Below, one piece after another: positions 48,701 to 59,254 of a stretch of 64,000 nt of DNA. The stretch covers positions 3,411,501 through 3,475,500 of the forward strand of contig JAITYX010000004.1 in the NCBI GenBank assembly GCA_021018815.1. Reading direction: 5' to 3'. The position numbers and the translations under genes are program-made. Position 1 is the first letter of the stretch; the number at the start of each line of letters is the position of its first letter. The notes beneath the pieces are model-generated. The model saw nothing but the letters and a program-made list of their open reading frames with translations. It did no database searches and was not told the origin of the DNA. The stretch comes from Talinum fruticosum. Taxonomy: Eukaryota; Streptophyta; Magnoliopsida; Caryophyllales; Talinaceae.

Positions 48701-50149
48701 CAGGCAGGGAGTTGCAGGCTTGGTGGGATGTGTCTTAGTATATTAGCATAGGGCATTTTTGTGGTTGTTGGATTGGCTGCTCAGGACATGTTCTATTGAA
48801 CCATATAAGACCATACATACCCTTCATCTTTGTTGCAAGTTTTACTATTTGTGTACAATCACAATTAGTCCCTGCTGGTGAAAGTAAATGTCTTAACACT
48901 TTCGACAAGTTGAATTGCTATCGCTTTAGCACTATTTGTGTTGTGTTGTACACCGGATGCGATTATCCGCCATTTGGGCTATTACTGCATTCCCTCACTA
49001 AATATTTTTTCCATGCGTCAGACAAAGGGCAATGGCAAACCTGATCAGGAATGGGTGCAGTGTGAGAAGTGTCGGAAATGGAGAGTGTTAAATGCTGGCT
49101 TTGACAGTAGCACCTTGATTGGAGAGTGGTAAATTATACTACGAATAGCGAAAAGTGTTTATGGTGTTATTTCTCTTTTCTTTATGCTTGGTTCATTTGG
49201 TTGTCTTGTGTAGGACTGCATTTGCAACTGACTTTTAAGGCTTTAAAGGATAGGGCTTAGCTTAGAGAAAATGGAAAGTCTGTTGTTCTCACAGCATATC
49301 CAAACAACTATCTAAAGTTGGATGTGCTTCTATTGCCTGACAAGTTATGCCTGTAATTAGAAGATCCTTTTATTATAGTTTTTCTGCTTGAATTCGGACT
49401 GGGGTTGAAGATTATTAGCCTTATTACTTGACCTCTCACCTGTTTAACTTGAGCTGAACTGGCTAATTTGTTCTGGCTATATACTTAGGAATGTTGTTTT
49501 GCATCATAGGTTACATAATTATGCATGACAATCTTTTGAAGATATCATTGCTTACAAAAATTATGTATTCCTTGCAGGTTCTGTTATATGGAGCCTTTCA
49601 ATGGAAGGTGCGAAATGCCTGAGCAGAAGGTTGGTCGTGGAATTATCACAATTGGGACCAAAAGACGGGGTTATTCTGGTGGGGCTTCTGAGTGTAAAGA
49701 TGGTCTGCAGACTAATAACGGTGGAGATCAAGGTATCTCATAACCTGTCCTTTTTCTAAATCTTATAAAAAAATCGTTTGACACCTGGGATTCTATGTTG
49801 ATTCAAGAGTATTGCATGGGCTGTGCTCCCTTCATTTACGAACTGTTTTCTCAATAACAGCCTCTCTGCTTGTTAGGGCTTTGCCTGCATACATAGGGGT
49901 TTTGCTGTTGAAATGTATCTTGTTACCCTGCCTTCATTTCTTAAATCACGATGAAATCTGTGAGTTCTTTCGTTGCATGGAGTTTCCCTTATTCTTTCGT
50001 TCAGATACTGAGTATGCATTTGTTTTCTGGTAATACTAGGGAAGCCTGAGGATTGCCTGAATGAAATTGAGGATGCTAACGCAGAGGTGGAACGCCCAGT
50101 TTTGAAAAGGCTTAGAAGAGGAAACTCAAAAGTATCAGCAAAGAAATGA
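39749..50149 (+). CDS. MORC: MORC-family GHKL ATPase with CW-type zinc finger, 15 coding exons
   Basis: Microrchidia-type chromatin ATPase, expected to act in the nucleus in gene silencing. Exons: 39749-39785, 40021-40105, 42181-42328, 43349-43510, 43769-44198, 44411-44594, 45389-45490, 45624-45950, 46120-46203, 46284-46442, 47486-47569, 47989-48126, 49022-49128, 49578-49732 and 50040-50149; all GT-AG. The GHKL motifs are clear: ELIDNSRDA (N box, about residues 276-284), DDGDGM (about 304) and GRFGVGFK (about 341-348). The S5-like half follows. A CW finger at about 658-695 has CEKC, FCYM and GRCEMPE cysteines and Trp residues in EWVQ and RKWRV. The C terminus is short and basic (KRLRRGNSKVSAKK). 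Coding length is 2312 nt, one short of a multiple of three. The missing base is in exon 4 at the T-run 43431-43437, after which HHAVVAYEVQEAQDTTADQ reads on. Restored length is 770 aa. The first about 150 residues match no domain I know. Confidence 0.92.
40146..40355 (+). mobile_element. MITE with 20-bp terminal inverted repeats in MORC intron 2
   Basis: Left end GGGCCTCTTTGACCTTACAT; right end in reverse complement GGGCCTGTTCGAACTTACAT; 17 of 20 identical. The 170-bp interior is made of tandem 'tttatgttcgtttat' variants. The truncated element at 3469-3660 is the same family in opposite orientation. Target duplication not resolved. Confidence 0.75.
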
Positions 50150-51349
50150 TAATTGGTTTTCTTCAGCGGCCATTGGAGATGTCGCAGAAGTTTTTTGCAC
50201 ATTCCAGCTGGCATCTGTTCTGTGCTGGGATAATTGTAAGGTAGCTATTAGTGCCAACTTTTTGGGGTCGTCATAGATAATAGTCATGAATCATAGGTTG
50301 CACAAAGAATAGGGAGGTCAGCTGAAAGAGTAGAGCCTTTTTGTGAAGTTTAGGGGCAAAATAGTTCATTCGCTGCTAACTGTAATATAATTGTCTAATT
50401 GATGTACATGTTTTGATTAAGTCAGAGCGTACTTAACTTTCCAATTAGATCGACTAGCAAGGTTACTTACAATATCGTAAATGATCATCTTAATTTACTG
50501 AAATTGGAGGTTGTGATTGTGCAAGTTCAACCCATATCAATATCAAACATAGACATGGACCAGGTCTATAAGGCAACTCTAAAAATACAACGAAAATCAA
50601 CTGTAGAGCTTAATCTTATTAGTTCCAATTTTACCTATTTGTCTTTGGGTACACTGTCATTTACTTTTCTGACTCTAGCCAAATGCACCGGCAATTAAAA
50701 TTTATCCAATTTTTATTCACTCTTCTAAATTATTCAACTTATGCACCTAATATTTATTAGATTTATGGTGTTTCTAATTTTACGGTGTTCCTAATATTTA
50801 TTAGGTTTTTTGTGTTGCATCCCGAATTGATTGATAACATTTATTAGGTTTATTGGTCCTCCAAATTGTTTTTTTGGTTTTCAATACAAATATTCCAAAT
50901 TCACCTAGAATAATTTTGAAATATATCCATATGACATATATTCATATGGCCCTATAATAAAAAAATCAAATACCTTATGGTTTTTACAGTAAAAAGATTC
51001 AAAATTAATAGCTTAGGGTTTTTATAGTAAAAGGATAAATTTTGTGAAGAGAATGTAGGACTCAGATGGAACAAATGTGAGCATAAATGAAGGCACAACA
51101 TCTGTAACGATGAGACCCCTTTTTCAAATCGATTTTCCAGACTCGTAACTGTATCAGATACTATTTTCAAAAGCTCTGCTACCTGACTATGTCTGGATTT
51201 CAACTATCTTATTCAAAATTTCCACAAATTTCCCAACCTGGACAGGGATTTCTGCAATCGAAACCCACAAAAATCCGGGAAAAAAGGGCAGGAAAAGGCT
51301 GGTTTGATTCAATATTGCTGGCCATGGGACGTGCAAGGAAGATTTTGCA
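50150..51349. other. MORC 3' UTR and intergenic sequence
   Basis: The first 250 bp or so should be the MORC 3' UTR. The rest is AT-rich. On the minus strand, 51203-50952 has a frame with a heptad-like start (HSQVAELLKIVSDTVTSLEN) but no start or splice evidence strong enough to call a gene; it could be a downstream exon of the candidate at 51634. Confidence 0.4.
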
Positions 51350-51634
51350 TCAAATTCTTTGCACTACATCGCCAGCTGAAGCAAAAATCCAACCGAATTT
51401 TTGAAAAAATTGAAACGAAAAACTGAGATGATGAATGGTAGAAGTGAGGCGATGAATGAGAAATGTGTCGGATCGAGACAAGAGCAGGTTTGTGGAAAGA
51501 CGGAAACCCACTCGGTCAGATGATCGACTGTAAGAGTTCGATTTCGCTGGTCTCAGGAAGCATCCTTTCCATTGCTGATTTTCAGCATCCAGGCACCGCT
51601 TAACCAGCATTTCCGCCATCGCCATGGCTACCAT
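51350..51634 (-). CDS. Candidate small protein gene (94 aa), unrecognised
   Basis: Minus-strand frame MVAMAMAEMLVKRCLDAENQ... ending in VVQRI. In support, a TATATATA box about 110 bp upstream (51744-51752) is followed by a CT-rich leader (51640-51662), the arrangement seen at other genes here. Against it, no family is recognised, the middle is Ser/Arg/Leu-rich like translated non-coding DNA, and the frame could be the first exon of a longer transcript. Alternative ATGs at 51625 and 51619 are in the same frame. Confidence 0.35.
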   Translation of the reverse strand: MVAMAMAEMLVKRCLDAENQQWKGCFLRPAKSNSYSRSSDRVGFRLSTNLLLSRSDTFLIHRLTSTIHHLSFSFQFFQKFGWIFASAGDVVQRI

Positions 51635-51743
51635 TCTCTAGAGAGAGAGAAAGAGAGAGACGGGGATCGATAGAGGTTGTTAGGGTTTGAACGATGAGCA
51701 CAGAGAGAGTCGTACAATTTACAAAGGGCAAAAATGAACGTGC

Positions 51744-51752
51744 ATATATATA
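51744..51752 (-). promoter_or_regulatory. Possible TATA box for the candidate small gene
   Basis: TATATATA on the minus strand, followed about 80 bp later by a CT-rich leader and an ATG. Position fits a transcription start near 51715. Confidence 0.35.
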
Positions 51753-54700
51753 GGGAAGTAGATCGAAGTTAGGGTTTTTGTTTTTCTGAAGGGAGAGCTT
51801 TGTTGGGCCTGGGATATTTTGCTTTCTGGGCATCTGGCCCAGTATAATTGACCCACTTAGGTTTCTTTTTTTTTTTTTTTGGAAACGGACTTGGGTTTCT
51901 GACATATGGGCCTCAATACTGTAAAAGCAAATAGGCTCGTTGGGCCAGCCTTTCTTAAATTTACACAAATATTATTAATTTAGTTTCAAACATCATCTTA
52001 ACATTTAAATTTTTCTTAAATAAATAACTGCTATAAACTACTAAATTTATATGATTTTTTTTATTCACTATTTCCAACTCTCGTTCACTTGTTCTATATA
52101 AAACATACAATAACAAATATTTATTTTTACATCATGAAATGACCAATTTACCCTTAATTTCCATCATGCGATAAAATAAGGATAAATCGGTCATCTCATA
52201 AAATGAAGTTATCTTCTCGTCTAGAATTTATAGTTTTTCACCGGAATTAATTTTAAAAATATTTATCCACACCTTAATCACAAAAAATATTTATTCAAAT
52301 TAAGTGAAAAAAATCTTTGTAAAACTTCTTAGGATGTCCTATCAATAATAGGTTTTGATGGACCAACTTTGATCTCCTTTGCTGGAATCTTTTGCTTTCG
52401 AGCTATAATTAAATTGTTTTCAAACCCTTTATTCTGTTTTCTTTTTTTTTTTTTTTTTTTTTGGACTGAAGTGGTTTTTAGCTAATTAATTATGGATTGA
52501 GGTTTCCTTAAGTTTGAAATGTCCAGTTCACTATCAACATATTGATTTTGACGTTTTCATTTATGGAAAATATATACTTGTCTGTTACTCTCTAAAATAT
52601 CTATCATACTTTTTCAAAAATATAAACAAGGCATTTTAATTTAATTGATTCTCTATTTTATGTTAGATTTTATATAAAATAAATTAAGCTCTAAATAATC
52701 GAGCAATATGTATAAACCCGAGTAAGTTTCTAATCTAATATTGTACCGTATTACTTAATAATATATGAAGTAATAATTCATAAGTTTATATATACACCTA
52801 CTTAAAGCATATTATTTTATTATTATAAAGAAAATCAAAATTTTTAATGTATATTTTTAATGTTAAATTATATAAAACTTTAACACTCGATAATAAATAT
52901 TTGAAATTATTTTATGTATTTCGATCTTTATACTCTATCTACAACAAAAATGATCATTTAAAATATAATTTCCACCACAAGATTTATGGACATAATTGGG
53001 ATTCATGTCATTGTTCCATTTTCATTTGGTTCATGACTAAATAACAAATAGAACAAAACCATCTACTAATGGGAAATACTCACAAAATATTTTTTAAGAA
53101 AAACAAAGATGAACAATATTTTTTCTCATTTTCAAAATAGAAAGAGGACCATGACCTATTATTGTATATAACCATTATTCTTAAAATTAAATCATTTGGT
53201 AATTAAAGAAGGATTTTTACGATTCAAAGTGATGTCTCGCACGAGATTCAGATTTTATGGCAGGACAATAAGCTAAAATTCTATAAAATAAAACATATAT
53301 TGTCATGTACTATACATTCAATATCATAAATATCTTTGAGCTTTCAAAATTTTGATAACCTTTATATCAAATAGATTTTATTTTGAATTAATGTCATAAA
53401 ATCTACAAAATATGGCGGCACAACGCATGCTTATTATGATTTGAGTCATGTGGTCCATGACTATATGCGATATGGAGTAACCATCTACAAATAAAAAATA
53501 TTCACATTTATTTTTAGATTAAAAAAAAATAGGTTTATATATATTTTTTATTTGTTTTTAAGCAATTAAGGACCATGACGTAATTATCATATTCATTAAT
53601 TATAAAACATTCAATGTAAAAAGAGTTTGTGGCTGGTCAAGGTGAGACGGTTTTAGAAAAACATTATATGACTAATAAAAGTCATTGTTCGTACAAGTCT
53701 CGTTGTTTCTATCCTACAAATTTATAATTGTAAAATTCTATTCACTTTATATTGTACCGACTAAAAAATAAAAGTCTTCTACTTTTATCCTATAAATTTG
53801 TCACTGTAAAATTTACACTTACACATAGAAAATAAAAAATCATATTCAAATATAAATATAAAGAATAAATACAAAAGTTATAATATATTTTGATCTCCAT
53901 ATTTATACTATGATTCATGAATACATTGAAGTATGTATAATAAGAAAAGGCAATAATTTATTATTGCATTCGAGCAATATAATAGATATAGTTTACAACA
54001 CAATACACTTATAATTACTACACGTAACTATGTCAATAAATACAACATATGTACTTAAGTGTATGTAGAGAAAATACACAAAATTATTCATAATTATGGG
54101 AAATATACATAAATTGAGATACAAAAATACACAAAAATTATTCATATATAAAAAAAAACCTAAAAAATATTCATAATGTACTCGAGAAACAAAACATATA
54201 TAACTTGTGGGAAATATATAATAAGAGATTTTGGATGTATGTAGATGTAGTGGACCATTTAAAGAGGTGATCCAACACACTTTTTTTTGTTTCGTTAAAA
54301 AAAAAAATTTATGTATTTAATTTATGAAGATAATAATACTAATAATATACTCAAATGTTTTCGCAAAAAGATTTAAAAAACTAAAATGAAAATAGAAGGG
54401 GCGATCCCTAGCTGTAGATGAAGGGCTGGGATATGGTGGGGCCGAAGGTGGCTTGGGTGGGGTTGGGTCCCACTGGCGGCTGATAATCCTCGTGATATTT
54501 TTCGCCACCCACTTAATTTTTAATTTTTAATTTTTATAAATAAATAAAAAGTCCAAAAAAGGTCAAATCTCTCCCCACAAAAACATTGCATTTATTGTTG
54601 TTTCTTCTACACTTTTCTCGAACTCTCCCTTTCCTTTCTTCTTTTTTTGGCTCTTTTTTCCCCCTTTATACCCCTTTTTCTCTCCTACTTTTTCCCCCTA

Positions 54701-56096
54701 TTTTTTTCTCTTTTTGCTTATATTTAATCCAATTTAGGATGCCAGCTTCAATTTAAGTCAAATATATTTGACCATAAATTAAAAAAAATAGTATGTTTGA
54801 TTTGATAATAATTTACTCCTACATAAAATAAATACATTTAAATTACGGTATACTAAAGCATATATTATAAACGTATATATAAACCTTTTTATATTTATTT
54901 TGTATGACAATTTTAAACGTTCTTAATTACTTAGATATAAAAAGCTATTTTATTGAATCTAACCGTCCAAATATCATTTATATTATATCTCGATTTCAAG
55001 TTTTTTTAATTATTTATTTGAAATTCACATTTGAATAATTAAATTTATAAATACTTTCCAAACCTTATACAAAATTAGAGAAATTATATATATAGAAATT
55101 ATTAGGCTTATCCAAGCCGCTGTGGGTGGACTATAAATATCATTGGGGAAATTCTTTTTATTTTGTGTGTGTTGATTTTTACTTGTTTAGGTTATTTTTC
55201 GATTAAATAAAATTTCACCTTTAACAATTCTTCTTCTTTTAATATATAGAAAACATTTCATTGATAAAAACCATATGATATTTATAAAAAATAATTTTTT
55301 AAAATATAAGAACAAATCTCTATATTTTGGTGGGAAATATAAACTTTCAACACTTTATATGAAGCTAGTGTTATTCCGCATTAAATAATAAATAAAAACA
55401 TGCATTGTTAGTAAGAAGCATTGAAAATGGAAATTTGAGTTGAGTTTGCTTTGAGCATTCGGTTCAGAGTGTCTAACTTTTGGACAATCGAACAACTAGA
55501 TTTAGTAATAACTTTGACCCAAAATCCCCTAAAGTTTTTACGTAAAATTCGAAGAACGAGATTCAAATATTGAAAAATAGCAAATTTGATTTTTGATAGA
55601 GTATCGATAATAATTTATCTTATTAGTTTTGACATCTCGATACTCGAATCCGAATATTGAATATTCAGATTCAACTAATTGATTTGTTTCTTGAGCATAT
55701 ATCGAAGCGAGTTTTGAATAAGAGATATTAGGTTCAAATCGAGCAACCCTTCATATTAATTATTGCGTAATGTAAGGGAAGTTTTTGCCGCATCCATATT
55801 TCACGCTCAAAGGATTGCGTGGGGAAATACTAAGGGTATACTCGTTTCAATCGTTAAAACTAACTGTTATAACATTTATGACGTTTATGAGCTATTATAA
55901 GTTGTTATGAGTGATTATGAACTATTATAATAGTAATAATAAAATTTTAAATATAATTATTTTTTTAATAATAATATCAATAATAATAATAATAATAATA
56001 AATTTTCCAAGATGATGATGATAATAACAACAATAATTATATTAATTAACATTATTAAAATTTTTAAATATAATAATATTTTTTACAACAACAACA

Positions 56097-56130
<34 letters not shown>

Positions 56131-56631
56131 ATACTATTAAAAAATTATTATTATATAAAATTATAATTATTGATTATAATGAATAGTTATTACTACTACT
56201 ATAATTATTATGAATATTATAAGCTATTAATGCTTATAAACATTAATTTAAAAATAACTTTTTAAACATAAAATCTGACAGTGGTCGAGATATGAGATTT
56301 ACGTCCGAATTCGACCGAACTTTTTCGCTGGCGTAAGCATAATAACAAATCGGGGCTGAAAAAGTCCGTTAAAAAGTGGATAGGATGTTTGAAAAACCAG
56401 CGGCGGCTCCCAGACTGTAAAACATGGCCACCTGGGGGTAAAATCGTAATTTCCTTATCCCAGCTATTGTAATAACACTGTCGATTTTTACATGATGACC
56501 CAATAACAACTGATTTTTGTCATAAAATTCATCATCAAAATTACATTTTCCCCATCCCCAAAAATAAAAATAAAAAGAAAAAATAAAAATCCACCCCCAA
56601 TCTCTCTCCTCTGAAACAAAATTCAACTTCT
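51753..56631. other. AT-rich intergenic DNA
   Basis: Nearly 5 kb without a recognisable gene. It contains a poly-T run at 52442-52462, a C/T-rich patch at 54600-54720, and at 55920-56210 a dense set of AAT/ATT arrays that includes a palindromic (AAT)n-(ATT)n junction near 56097-56130. The words 'cgttaaaactaactgttata' at about 55850 resemble 'aaaactaatggttatagcgg' at about 37607, suggesting a shared degenerate repeat family. Confidence 0.5.
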
Positions 56632-56656
56632 CATTCTCTCTCTCTCTCTCTCTCTC
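56632..56656 (+). repeat. (CT)n microsatellite in PIRL leader
   Basis: A tract of about 25 bp of CT/TC followed by further C/T-rich sequence to 56720; likely transcribed leader or promoter of the PIRL gene. Confidence 0.8.
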
Positions 56657-57174
56657 CTCCTCCCCCTCACCTGACCTGCATCTTCATCTTCTTCTTCCTT
56701 CTCTCTCTCGCTCTGGAATTACATTTCTGTTTCGATTCTTGAGCATCACTAATTAATAATCAAGTGGAAGCAATAATTAAAAGTGAGTGAATAATCCCTT
56801 TTTTAATCCCGATTTTGTCGCCTCTTGCCTCCAGGAATTTCCACCTGCAACTTCCATTTCTTCCAAAATTTGGCTCCTTCTTTTACTACTCTGCCTTCTT
56901 CTCATTCGGGTTTCATTTTCTCTCTCTCCTTCTCACTTGGGTTTTCGAAGATTAGTAATAATAATTGACTTTTTGGCTGTTTTTTCTCTTCCAATAGTAA
57001 AACGTTGTTTGCTTTATAAATATGGAAGCTAACAGCGACGGCAATGGAGGAACACTTGCCCTTTTCCGCTTCTAGAAACTTGTAGAAACCCACCCATTCT
57101 CTCTCACTCTCTCTGTTTTTTTTTGGTGAATTTGTTCTTTGTTTCGTTTCTCGATCTGGGATTCTGTTCTCTAG

Positions 57175-59254
57175 ATGGATAATTATACGGCGCCGGCGCC
57201 GGCGACGACGGAAGGGATGGTGGAGGAGATTATGAGGATGCACAGGTCGCTTCCGCCGCGGCCGGGCATCGAGGAGGTGGAGGCGGCTAAGACTCTCATC
57301 CGAAACGTGGAAAGAGAAGAACAACTGAGGCTAGACGCCATTGCTAAGCTGTCCAAGGCCAAAGGAGTTCCAGAAGAGCTCTTCTTCATTTACCAGGAGA
57401 TGCAAAAGAACTTGGTTTACTTACAGAGCCAAGAGCAGAAGCGGGAAGCCCTTAAATTGCTGGATCTCGAGAATGCCCACAACGTGTTCGACGATTTGAT
57501 TCAGAGAGCTTGTCAGTGTGTTTCGCCTAATTCTGATTCTGGGTATTCTTCTTCTGCGGTTAATAAGAGGGGATCAACTTCGATGGCAAATGGGTCTGGG
57601 TTGAAGTCAAGAGATTTGGATTCTTTGGGCGCTTCTACGAGTTTTTACTCCCAGAAGAAGCCTATCAATGGCGAACTCGTTACGAGGGACGATAGCTATG
57701 TTAAGAACGGCAAAGCTAGTCTCTACGTCGATGGATTTGGCAGCCCTGCTCCTCAAATAGTTGATTCCACTCTCAAAACTGCGAGCTCTTCAGGTGAAAA
57801 ATTCTCACTTTTTTTCCCCATTGAACCTTTTGTTCTTATTCTGCATCTTGCAATAGACAGTTTCTTTGCTGTTCAAATTTGATTGGTGGGCGTTGTGGGG
57901 TAAACTAAAGATTGGTTTCTGATTTGATGATTTTGATTCTCGCTTACTGTTTGGGGATTGGAGATTGCTGGGCTTTTGTGGGAAAAGTGCGATTCTTGCT
58001 TTAAATGATTTAGATATTATGATTGTTTCTGTTTAGGGATTGAGTTTCACATTTATTTAGTTAATTATTCTTTGTCTTTGTTATAGCTCAAGATGGTGAG
58101 AAATTGAGTTTGATTAAGCTGGCGAGCTTGATTGAAGTCTCCGCGAGGAAAGGAACCCGTGAGCTGAATCTCCAAAGCAAGCTCTCTGATCAAGTTGAAT
58201 GGTTGACCGATTCAATTGGGAAGCTATCGAGTCTGGTCACACTCGACTTGTCAGAGAATCGAATTGTGGCATTGCCCATCACCATTGGAGGGCTTTCCTC
58301 CTTGGCTAGCTTGGATTTGCACTCGAACAGAATCACTGAGCTCCCAGATTCAATTGGGGATCTTTTGAATCTCGTCTTTTTGGATCTCCGGGGAAATTAC
58401 TTGACAAAGCTCCCTTCTAGTCTTGCTAGGTTGGTCCGCCTTGAGGAGCTTGATTTGAGCTCAAATCGGTTACATTCACTTCCTGATAGCATTGGTTCAT
58501 TGGTCAGCCTTAAGAAATTGAACGTTGAAACCAATGAACTTGATGAGCTCCCTCATACAATTGGTCAATGCTCCTCCCTTGTGGAGCTCCATGTGGACTA
58601 TAACCGGCTCAAAGCGCTCCCTGAAGCTGTTGGAAAGATCGAGTCCCTAGAAATCCTCTCTGTACGTTACAATAATATAAGACAACTGCCTACCACAATG
58701 TCGTCACTAATAAGATTGAGGGAGCTCGATGTGAGCTTCAACGAGCTTGAGTCAGTGCCTGAGAGCTTGTGTTTTGCCATTTCACTTGTCAAGCTCAACA
58801 TCAGTAACAACTTTGCTAATCTGCGTTCCCTTCCAAGGAATATCGGGAATCTCGAGAAGCTCGAGGAGCTTGACATGAGCAACAACCAGATTCGCATTCT
58901 GCCAGAGTCTTTCAGGCTCTTGTCTCGGTTATGTGTGCTTCGAGCTGATCAGAATCCCTTAGAAGTGCCACCAAGAGACATAGCTGAAAAGGGCGCACAG
59001 GTCTGGGCATTGTCATAGTATTTAGTTTTACCCCCAACCCTAACTACTATAGAAAGTTTGGTATCTGTTTAAGAAGCTTAGTCACCTGTGTTTGTTATTT
59101 TCATCAGGTAGTTGTTCGGTACATGGAGGATCTTGTTGCAAACAAGGACGTCAAAGCACAACCGGTTAAGCAGAAGAAGAGTTGGGCGCAGATTTGCTTC
59201 TTTTCAAGTTCTAACAAGAGGAAGCGCAACGGCATGGACTATGTAAAAACATGA
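57175..59254 (+). CDS. PIRL: Plant intracellular Ras-group-related LRR protein (PIRL)
   Basis: Cytosolic LRR protein of the plant-specific PIRL family, related to animal SHOC2/SUR-8-type LRRs and likely a scaffold. Exons are 57175-57793, 58087-59000 and 59108-59254; total 1680 nt, in frame, 559 aa. The N-terminal half (about 1-230) includes PPRPGIEEVEAAKTLI and a helical region EELFFIYQEMQKNLVYLQSQ, then a Ser-rich linker. Eleven or twelve consecutive LRRs of about 23 residues follow (about 232-505), with the consensus LxxLDLSxNxIxxLPxxIGxLxx; examples are LVTLDLSENRIVALP and LEELDLSSNRLHSLP. The C-terminal about 48 residues contain QKKSWAQICFF and a basic KRKRNG patch. There is no signal peptide, transmembrane segment or kinase domain, so this is not a receptor kinase. 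The layout fits the PIRL4/PIRL5/PIRL9-like long-N-terminus group; the exact member cannot be assigned. No frame error was needed, unlike most neighbours. Confidence 0.92.
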
